Of a DNA stretch of 14,175 nucleotides, positions 7,680 through 13,309 are shown piece by piece; position 1 is the first letter of the stretch, and each line of letters begins with the position of its first letter. This stretch comes from JBBIRT01 sp037441725 (GTDB lineage Bacteria > Desulfobacterota > BSN033 > UBA1163). The notes under the pieces are model-generated. The model did not search any database and was not told where the DNA came from. It saw only the letters and a program-made list of their open reading frames with translations. The DNA is taken from NCBI GenBank assembly GCA_037441725.1, contig JBBIRT010000084.1:1-14175 (forward strand), read 5' to 3'. The position numbers and the translations under genes were made by a program.

Positions 7680-9020
7680 TCATCTTCTTTTTAAATCAGA
7701 GAAATCATTTTTTTGAATCCAGGCATTCATTGCAAAGGCTGCTGACTTGCCGTCTCGGATGGCACCCACTACGGTATCACTGCCTCGAATGAGATCACCC
7801 CCTGCAAAAATTCCTGGGAGAGAAGTCGCCAGTGTGTTTTCATCGACATCGATTAAGCCTTTCATATTCTTTTTAAAGCCCTTTAATCCTTTATCAAGGC
7901 TTTGACCAATGGCGATGATCGCTGTTTTGCATGGGATTTGAAATTTAGTTCCAATTTTTGGAATAGGACGCCTTCGTCCGGAATCATCTGGTTCCCCTTG
8001 CTCCGTTTCCAAACATTCTACGGCCATCAATTTTCCGTGATCGGCAAGAAAACGGATGGGCTGAACGAGCGTTCTGATCAAGACGCCATGATGGAGGGCA
8101 ACCTTTTTTTCATCTTCCCAAGCAGGCATGTCCGGTTCAGACCGACGGTAGAGAACGGTGACCTGTTTTGCTCCAAGTTTTTTAGCCACCACAGCTCCGT
8201 CGATCGCCACATTTCCACCTCCAATGACCACCACGGGTTCATCCATCTCAAGGTTACAATCCCTCCGTTCAATCAATGAGAGATTCACCGCCTTGATCAG
8301 ATCTAAGGCCTGGATCACCCCGGAGAGATTTTCTCCCTCGATATTTAATCGATTAGGACAGTGAGTTCCAAGTCCTAAGAAGACAGCCTGATATCTTTGT
8401 AGAAGAAGGGTGGGATCTTCTATGGGAGAGCGAAGATGAATCTTTATGCCTAAGGATTGGATATAATTAATTTCCCGGCTCACCAAATCCTTTGGAAGGC
8501 GATAAGCAGGGATTCCATAAGTGAGGATTCCACCTGGATAGGACTCTCTCTCAAAGAGATCCACTTCATAGCCGAGACGTCTGAGCACGGTTGCAGCAGA
8601 GAGTCCAGCTGGGCCAGAACCCACCACGGCCACAGGGATGCCATTTGAGGGGAGGGATTTGAGGGGTTTTGCCCCTTTTTCTATTTCCTGATCAGCAGCG
8701 AATCGCTGCAGGAGACCAATCTGGATCGGACGAGCTAATGCTGTAGCACTACACTTTCCTTCACTCAATCTGCTTTGGGGACAGATCCTTCCGCAGATCC
8801 CAGCCAGGTTGTTCTGTTCTTTGATGACCCTAATCGCTCCACCAAAATTACGAGCAGCAATCTGACGGATAAATTTGACCACATCGATACCTGCTGGACA
8901 GGCTTTTGTACAAGGGGCGTCTTCACATTTAATGCATCGTGTCGCTTCGGCCACAGCCTCCTGTGGAGAAAATCCCTTTTCTAATTCCTGAAAGGCTTCC
9001 GCCAAATCAAGATATTTCAT
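7680..9020 (-). CDS. preT: NAD(P)H-dependent dihydropyrimidine dehydrogenase subunit PreT
   Basis: 446 aa FAD/Fe-S subunit that takes electrons from NAD(P)H and feeds PreA. The N-terminal Fe-S domain has Cys29-x2-Cys32-x4-Cys37-x3-Cys41 and Cys76-x3-Cys80 ... Cys90; Gln105 in LLQRF matches the unusual Gln ligand of mammalian DPD. The FAD site is VVGSGPAGLSAA (132-143), with the C-terminal FAD motif GIFAGGDLIRG (403-413); the NAD(P) site is VVVIGGGNVAID (263-274) with VLYRRS. Overall it resembles glutamate synthase small subunit. Odd point: the position of the third ligand of the second cluster (pig Cys136) is Ser86 (codon AGT). Start choice: the frame is open to a TTG at 9038, but the ATG at 9020 has AAAGG 6 bases upstream and begins with the family-like KYLDLAEAF, so I chose it. 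It is 33 bases after the beta-ureidopropionase gene. Confidence 0.95.
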   Translation of the reverse strand: MKYLDLAEAFQELEKGFSPQEAVAEATRCIKCEDAPCTKACPAGIDVVKFIRQIAARNFGGAIRVIKEQNNLAGICGRICPQSRLSEGKCSATALARPIQIGLLQRFAADQEIEKGAKPLKSLPSNGIPVAVVGSGPAGLSAATVLRRLGYEVDLFERESYPGGILTYGIPAYRLPKDLVSREINYIQSLGIKIHLRSPIEDPTLLLQRYQAVFLGLGTHCPNRLNIEGENLSGVIQALDLIKAVNLSLIERRDCNLEMDEPVVVIGGGNVAIDGAVVAKKLGAKQVTVLYRRSEPDMPAWEDEKKVALHHGVLIRTLVQPIRFLADHGKLMAVECLETEQGEPDDSGRRRPIPKIGTKFQIPCKTAIIAIGQSLDKGLKGFKKNMKGLIDVDENTLATSLPGIFAGGDLIRGSDTVVGAIRDGKSAAFAMNAWIQKNDFSDLKRR

Positions 9021-9053
9021 GGATGACCTTTCCCACAAACCCTTTAGACTGGA

Positions 9054-9929
9054 TCAGGGAAGGAATTCCATCATCGGACAATAGGTTTCAGGACGGCGAT
9101 CACGGAAAAATTGCCATGTATTTCTCACTTCCCGGATCATGTCAAGATCTAGATCCGCAGTCACCAGATAATCCCTGTCCCGAGGGCCCTCGGCAAGGAT
9201 CTGTCCCCTCGGATCACAGAAATAACTCGTTCCATAAAATTCGCCAATATCCCAAGGAAGCTCATGACCCACGCGGTTGATTGCACCCACAAAATATCCA
9301 TTGGCTACAGCATGCGCAGGCTGTTCTAATTTCCATAGGTACTCAGAAAGCCCAGCGACGGTAGCCGAGGGATTGAAAATGATCTCTGCTCCATTCAATC
9401 CAAGAATCCGTGCCCCTTCTGGAAAATGGCGGTCATAGCAGATATAGACTCCTATTTTTGCATACGCCGTTTCAAAGGCAGGGTATCCAAGATTTCCAGG
9501 CTTAAAATAGAATTTTTCCCAGAAGCCAGGATGGGTATGAGGAATGTGGCTCTTTCGATACTTTCCTAAATATTTTCCATCTGCATCGATGACTGCGGCG
9601 GTATTATAGTAAACTCCTGTGAGCTCCTCTTCGTAAATCGGCACAATCATCACCATCGAATGCTTTTTGGCCTGCTCTATCATTAGTTGAACGGTTGGAC
9701 CTTGGGGGATCTTCTCGGTCAGGGCATACCATTTGATATTCTGTTCAGCTGGAAAGTAAGGACCAAAAAAGAGCTCTTGAAGGCAGAGGATCTTTACATT
9801 TTTTTGGCCTGCCTCCTCGATCAATTTTAAGTGTTTTTCAATCATGAATCTTTTGATCTTCTCCAAGGGTTCTTCACCCGAAATCGTACACTTGACCTGG
9901 ATCAACCCACACTTCACCACTCTTGCCAT
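9054..9929 (-). CDS. Beta-ureidopropionase-like carbon-nitrogen hydrolase (nitrilase superfamily)
   Basis: 291 aa cytosolic amidohydrolase that probably converts N-carbamoyl-beta-alanine to beta-alanine, CO2 and NH3. The nitrilase-superfamily triad is intact: Glu52 (LCLQELFFGPYF), Lys126 (GKYRKSHIP) and Cys164 (IGVYICYDRHFPEGAR). Further supports are EKFYFKPGN (138-146), FNPSAT (185-190) and LWKLEQPAHAVANGYFVGAINRVG (198-221), in the order seen in beta-ureidopropionases and N-carbamoylputrescine/D-carbamoylase relatives. The length fits the single-domain family. AGGGAGG lies 8 bases before the ATG. It stands between the aminotransferase and preT, just where the third step of pyrimidine reduction is needed, which favours N-carbamoyl-beta-alanine over putrescine or D-amino acid derivatives. 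Secure as superfamily member; substrate by context. Confidence 0.9.
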   Translation of the reverse strand: MARVVKCGLIQVKCTISGEEPLEKIKRFMIEKHLKLIEEAGQKNVKILCLQELFFGPYFPAEQNIKWYALTEKIPQGPTVQLMIEQAKKHSMVMIVPIYEEELTGVYYNTAAVIDADGKYLGKYRKSHIPHTHPGFWEKFYFKPGNLGYPAFETAYAKIGVYICYDRHFPEGARILGLNGAEIIFNPSATVAGLSEYLWKLEQPAHAVANGYFVGAINRVGHELPWDIGEFYGTSYFCDPRGQILAEGPRDRDYLVTADLDLDMIREVRNTWQFFRDRRPETYCPMMEFLP

Positions 9930-9958
9930 CTTTATTGCCTCCCTTTTGTTGAGATGAA

Positions 9959-10067
9959 CCTAAATTGAGTGATTCTATTACCCATTCTAAAAGGGTTTAA
10001 GGACTCTCTATCCCCTTGTAAAATAGGTCGAGAAGACTCGACTGCAAGGTGAATCGCTCAATTTAGG
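9959..10067. repeat. 109-base inverted-repeat-bounded structured element between two operon genes
   Basis: CCTAAATTGAGTGATTC (9959-9975) and GAATCGCTCAATTTAGG (10051-10067) are inverted copies, 16 of 17 positions complementary. The 75 bases between hold a second structure: CCTTG (10014-10018) pairs with CAAGG (10045-10049), enclosing a perfect 6-bp hairpin GTCGAG-AAGA-CTCGAC (10027-10042), plus a short ACCC/GGGT hairpin (9980-9996). Together they give a cloverleaf-like fold. The single outer mismatch is a G-U wobble if the plus strand is transcribed and a C-A mismatch if the minus strand (the mRNA) is. The element fits neatly between the aminotransferase stop (10082) and the Shine-Dalgarno of the next gene. 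It could be a small palindromic repeat or MITE-like insertion, an RNase processing site, or a structured RNA; I cannot tell which. No second copy is in the window. Confidence 0.6.
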
Positions 10068-10081
10068 ATGAAATTTACCAT

Positions 10082-11431
10082 TTATCCTTCAACGATTGCC
10101 TCGTCGGTAATTGCCAAACCTTTATCCACAATGCTGAGTCCTTCAAGTATCTGCTCTCCCGTAATGCAGAGGGGGGGATTAAGATGCAAATTATTCCATC
10201 GCACAAAGGTATAGAAACCGTTTTCTTTCAGGAATCGATCGAGTTTGGCCATGGCACCCATTTCTTCTGGTTTGGCATTAAAAGGGGCTAGCGGTTCTTT
10301 GGTTTTGCGATTCTTTACAAACTCGATGATGGAGAAGAGGCCAATATAGCGTACATCACCGATGCTAGGATGTTTGGCCTTGAGTCTTTCTAATTCCTGG
10401 CCCAATATTTTCCCCATCCTACGGGCATTTTCAATCAACCCTTCTTCCCTGTAGACGTTAATCATTGCTATTGCAGTCGCACAACCTAATGCATGGGAAT
10501 TGCAGGTGAGGCCAGCATAGAGCGGATGGTCCTCAAAGTAGTTGCCAATCTTTTCACTTAGAATCACTGCTCCTAAGGGGACGTAGCCTGAGGTGAGCCC
10601 TTTGGCACAGGTGATAATATCTGGGACCACTTTCCAGTGATCCACAGCAAACCACTCCCCGCACCGACCAAATCCACTCATGACCTCATCACAGATTAGG
10701 AGTATATTGTTCTTATCACAGAGGGCTCGCACCTGTTGGAGATAGTCTTTTGGGGGGATGATGATCCCATTCGTGCCGGTGACCGTTTCAATCAGGACTG
10801 CCGCAATGGTCTGGGGGCCTTCATACATAATCACCTCTTCAAGGTGTTTCACACATTCTAAACGACAGGTTTCAATCCGCTGACCAAAAGGACAGCGATA
10901 ACAGTAGGGATCAAGGAAATGAATGATTCCTGGGACCCCTGGTTCAATCGGCCAACGTCTTGGATCGCCAGTCAGAGTGATGGCTGCGGCGGTTCCTCCA
11001 TGGAAGGAACGATAACGGGATAGGATTTTATGTTTACCCGTATAAAAACGGGCAATCTTTACTGCATTTTCATTTGCCTCTGCGCCTCCAAGGGTAAAGA
11101 AACTCTTTTTAAGATCGCCTGGAGTGATCTCGGCGAGAAGTTTTCCAAGGAGACCTCGAACATTTGTCGCGTTGAAAGGGGAGGTATAAATCAATCGATC
11201 CAGTTGGTCTTTAATCGCCTGAATCACCTTCTGATGACTATGGCCGATATTTACATTCATCAGTTGGGAGTTGAAGTCAATATATCGCTTCCCATCGAAA
11301 TCCCAGAAATAAACCCCTTCTGCTCGTTCCACAGGGATAGGTTTGACCTTAGATTGTACAGACCATTCAAAAAGAGTGTATTCCCGGCATAGCTGGACGA
11401 CTTCATCTGCGGAGAGTTTTGGAATCGTCAT
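10082..11431 (-). CDS. Class III (omega) PLP aminotransferase, probably beta-alanine:2-oxoacid
   Basis: 449 aa fold-type I PLP enzyme of the class III aminotransferase family (GABA, beta-alanine-pyruvate, taurine-pyruvate, ornithine). Landmarks: FFTLGGAEANENAVKIAR (111-128), YRSFHGGTAAAITLTGD (140-156), LLICDEVMSGFGRCGEWF (244-261) with Asp248 for the pyridine nitrogen, and TCAKGLTSGYVPLGAV (274-289) with Lys277 as the Schiff-base lysine. Residues 175-194 carry a four-Cys insert, C177-x2-C180-x8-C189-x3-C193, seen in a subset of the family. The start has AAGGAG 6 bases before the ATG. It is the first gene of the minus-strand cluster, behind a plausible promoter, and 152 bases before the beta-ureidopropionase gene. 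Its expected job is beta-alanine to malonate semialdehyde with pyruvate or 2-oxoglutarate as acceptor; that substrate comes from context, as the family is broad. Confidence 0.92.
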   Translation of the reverse strand: MTIPKLSADEVVQLCREYTLFEWSVQSKVKPIPVERAEGVYFWDFDGKRYIDFNSQLMNVNIGHSHQKVIQAIKDQLDRLIYTSPFNATNVRGLLGKLLAEITPGDLKKSFFTLGGAEANENAVKIARFYTGKHKILSRYRSFHGGTAAAITLTGDPRRWPIEPGVPGIIHFLDPYCYRCPFGQRIETCRLECVKHLEEVIMYEGPQTIAAVLIETVTGTNGIIIPPKDYLQQVRALCDKNNILLICDEVMSGFGRCGEWFAVDHWKVVPDIITCAKGLTSGYVPLGAVILSEKIGNYFEDHPLYAGLTCNSHALGCATAIAMINVYREEGLIENARRMGKILGQELERLKAKHPSIGDVRYIGLFSIIEFVKNRKTKEPLAPFNAKPEEMGAMAKLDRFLKENGFYTFVRWNNLHLNPPLCITGEQILEGLSIVDKGLAITDEAIVEG

Positions 11432-11480
11432 GATCTACTCCTTTTTTAATTTTTAGGGATTAGGATATGAGAGGAAACTT

Positions 11481-11490
11481 TTGTATACAA
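11481..11490. promoter_or_regulatory. Palindromic operator candidate TTGTATACAA
   Basis: A perfect 10-base palindrome lying directly after the candidate -10 box, where the transcript of the pyrimidine cluster should start. Its T-n-G-T-n-n-A-C-n-A form resembles operators of the FadR-type (GntR family) repressors, which often control small-molecule catabolism. No regulator gene is visible in the window. Confidence 0.4.
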
Positions 11491-11516
11491 TTATCAGACT
11501 TAGAATATTCCGTCAA
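11490..11516 (-). promoter_or_regulatory. Candidate promoter of the pyrimidine catabolic cluster
   Basis: On the minus strand TTGACG (11516-11511) is followed after 15 bases by GATAAT (11495-11490). This gives near-consensus -35 and -10 boxes with a slightly short spacer. Transcription would start near 11482, leaving a leader of about 50 bases before the aminotransferase ATG at 11431. It is the best promoter-like pair I see in the divergent region. Confidence 0.45.
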
Positions 11517-11528
11517 GAAAAAAAATCA

Positions 11529-11631
11529 CGTTAGTGGGAATGCATCACTCATTCGGAGATATTACTGCCTAATTCTAATAGGGTTCCCCATTTTAGTGAG
11601 GTATTACCGTTCGTGGGAGTGCCTCGTTCAT
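11529..11631. repeat. Imperfect 24-base direct repeat in the divergent region
   Basis: CGTTAGTGGGAATGCATCAC TCAT (11529-11552) and CGTTCGTGGGAGTGCCTCGT TCAT (11608-11631) agree at 19 of 24 positions, 79 bases apart. The first copy contains a GAATG/CATTC hairpin (11538-11554). Apart from these repeats and the promoter elements I see nothing definite in the 280-base region between the divergent genes. A CATAAT (11666-11671) could be a -10 box for ftsE but lacks a good -35. Confidence 0.35.
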
Positions 11632-11711
11632 AGGTTCGATCCCCTGGCCATCCCAGCCCCCCTCCCATAATTTTCTTGAAAAAGATCAGGGCTCATGTTA
11701 GTTTTTTCTTG

Positions 11712-12392
11712 ATGAGACCGGAGACAGTGATTGAAATGCACCATGTCTTTAAGACCTATCCCAATCAGATCTCTGCCCTGTCCGATATTACCTTAGAGAT
11801 CTTCTCAGGAGAATTTGTCTTTATTGCTGGTCCGAGTGGTTGTGGGAAGAGTGTCCTTCTGCGAATAATTTTTTGTGCGGAGAGGCCGACAAAAGGAGAG
11901 GTGGTGGTTTGTGGCCTCCATGTCACCCAACCCGGTTTTAAAAAGATCCATTATTTGAGAAAGATGATGGGGATTATCTCTCCAGAATTTAAACTATTGA
12001 GAGATCGTTCAGTGGTTGACAATCTCACCATTGCTTTAGAGGTCACCGGATATGACCCCAAGGAGTCCAAGAGGAAGGCATTAGAGATATTAGATCGGGT
12101 CGGACTCAAAAAGAGAGAAGGCGATTCCATCATTGCCCTCTCTGCCGGGGAACAACAGCGGGTCGCTATTGCCCGAGCCCTGGTCAATGCACCCTCTTTA
12201 ATCCTCGCCGATGAGCCCACTGGAAATCTGGATGCTCAAACGACCTTCGATGTGATGGAGATCTTCAGAGACCTCCACCTCAGAGGCTCTACGGTGGTTT
12301 TAGCCACCCAGGACATGGACCTTCTCCGTCGATATCCTCATCGTGTGATCTACCTTATGGATGGTAAAAAGGCTGATTCAATGAGGATTTGA
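11712..12392 (+). CDS. ftsE: Cell-division ABC ATPase FtsE, with altered Q-loop and H-loop
   Basis: 226 aa from the ATG at 11712. FtsE is the cytoplasmic ATPase that with FtsX drives periplasmic murein hydrolase activation at the septum. Landmarks: Walker A GPSGCGKS (40-47), signature LSAGEQQRVAIARA (143-156; usual LSGGEQ), Walker B LILADEP (163-169) with catalytic Glu168, and D-loop GNLD. Two normally conserved residues differ: the Q-loop position is Pro91 (IISPEFKLL instead of the usual IFQD-type segment) and the H-loop His is Gln200 (LATQD instead of ATHD). Start: the frame is open from a TTG at 11676, but no Shine-Dalgarno supports it. The ATG at 11712 is the first in-frame ATG. The GTG at 11727 matches where FtsE usually begins (VIEMHHVFKTYP) but its GGAG is only 3 bases away. 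ftsX follows after 17 bases, which supports FtsE over LolD or other small ABC ATPases. Confidence 0.9.
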   Translation: MRPETVIEMHHVFKTYPNQISALSDITLEIFSGEFVFIAGPSGCGKSVLLRIIFCAERPTKGEVVVCGLHVTQPGFKKIHYLRKMMGIISPEFKLLRDRSVVDNLTIALEVTGYDPKESKRKALEILDRVGLKKREGDSIIALSAGEQQRVAIARALVNAPSLILADEPTGNLDAQTTFDVMEIFRDLHLRGSTVVLATQDMDLLRRYPHRVIYLMDGKKADSMRI

Positions 12393-12409
12393 TTCATTCA
12401 GGGTAAAAG

Positions 12410-13309
12410 ATGATCTCTTTCCTCAGATATGTATTGAGACGCACCCTTCAAAATATGAAGGGGAACTTGTTTCTGGATCTAATCACCATTGGGATCATTT
12501 CCATCTCCATGCTCATCTTTGCTGCTTTTACTTTGCTCGCCTTCAATCTGACTCACCTCCTTCAGATCTGGGAGGATAGGATTGAGATCATTGCCTACCT
12601 CAAACGGGGGGTTCCAGCCACTGAGTTGGAATCCCTTTTAGAGAAGACCCGTTTCATCGAGGGGGTTGAAATGGTAAGATATATCTCTCCGGATGATGCA
12701 ATGGCTTTTATGGAAACGAAGCTTGGGGAACAAAAAAATCTTCTGGAGGGGATTCAACCCACCATTCTTCCAGCATCGTTCCAAATTCAACTGAAGAAAG
12801 ATTACAGGAATTCCATAAAGATTAAAGAGGTGATTGCTCATTTAAAAAAAATTCCTCAATTTGAGGAGATTCAGTATGGACAGGAATGGGTAGAGTCGTT
12901 CTCTGTGATCGTTCATATTCTCCGCCTCACGCAATGGGTCCTTGGAGGGCTCCTTCTAATGGCGATCATCTTCATTACTTCTCACACGCTTCAATTGACC
13001 ATCTTTTCCCGACGGGAAGAGATTGAGGTGATGCAGTGGATTGGGGCCAGCCCTGCTTTGATCCGAGTCCCTTTTTATATCGAAGGCCTCCTTCAAGGAC
13101 TTTTAGGAGCGGCGTTATCCATTCTTTTTCTCTTTTTATTACTTCAAGGAGTGATCCTATATCTCCCTCCATCCGTCTCGACATGGCTGGCGAAGATCCC
13201 TGTCCATTTTCTACCTGCAGAGACCATTGTCTGGATATTAGTGGCAGGAATGATCCTTGGCCTTTTTGGGAGCATTGTGGCTTCGATGAGGGTTTTGAAA
13301 TATCGATGA
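12410..13309 (+). CDS. ftsX: Cell-division membrane protein FtsX
   Basis: 299 aa, four membrane helices in the FtsX topology: helix 1 around residues 21-47, a periplasmic domain about 50-165 that in the family binds the hydrolase activator, helix 2 175-195, helix 3 226-250 and helix 4 272-293. After helix 2 comes the conserved cytoplasmic segment FSRREEIEVMQWIGASPALIRVPFYIEG (199-226), which contacts FtsE. The N-terminus MISFLRYVLRRTLQNMKGN is typical. A partial Shine-Dalgarno (AGGG, 6 bases before the ATG) fits coupling to ftsE 17 bases upstream. Its TGA overlaps the next start codon (ATGA at 13306-13309), so FtsX and the EnvC-like protein are translationally coupled. The length is normal and no defects are seen. 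Confidence 0.94.
   Translation: MISFLRYVLRRTLQNMKGNLFLDLITIGIISISMLIFAAFTLLAFNLTHLLQIWEDRIEIIAYLKRGVPATELESLLEKTRFIEGVEMVRYISPDDAMAFMETKLGEQKNLLEGIQPTILPASFQIQLKKDYRNSIKIKEVIAHLKKIPQFEEIQYGQEWVESFSVIVHILRLTQWVLGGLLLMAIIFITSHTLQLTIFSRREEIEVMQWIGASPALIRVPFYIEGLLQGLLGAALSILFLFLLLQGVILYLPPSVSTWLAKIPVHFLPAETIVWILVAGMILGLFGSIVASMRVLKYR

Noticed and set aside
9021..9038. TTG start for PreT six codons upstream
   Set aside because: The ATG at 9020 has AAAGG at good spacing, and that purine-rich site would lie inside the longer reading.
11626..11660. tRNA-like T-arm (GGTTCGATCCC) in the divergent region
   Set aside because: The T-loop sequence fits, but the flanking T-stem pairs at only two positions, no matching acceptor or anticodon stem lies upstream, and the repeat copy at 11529 lacks it.
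11676..11711. Twelve extra N-terminal codons for FtsE from a TTG
   Set aside because: There is no ribosome binding site, and the added residues have no counterpart in FtsE, whose homology starts near residue 6 of the chosen reading.
11951..12220. Minus-strand open frames within ftsE, and similar ones within ftsX and the EnvC-like gene
   Set aside because: They are complementary to well-supported coding sequence and show no family motifs.
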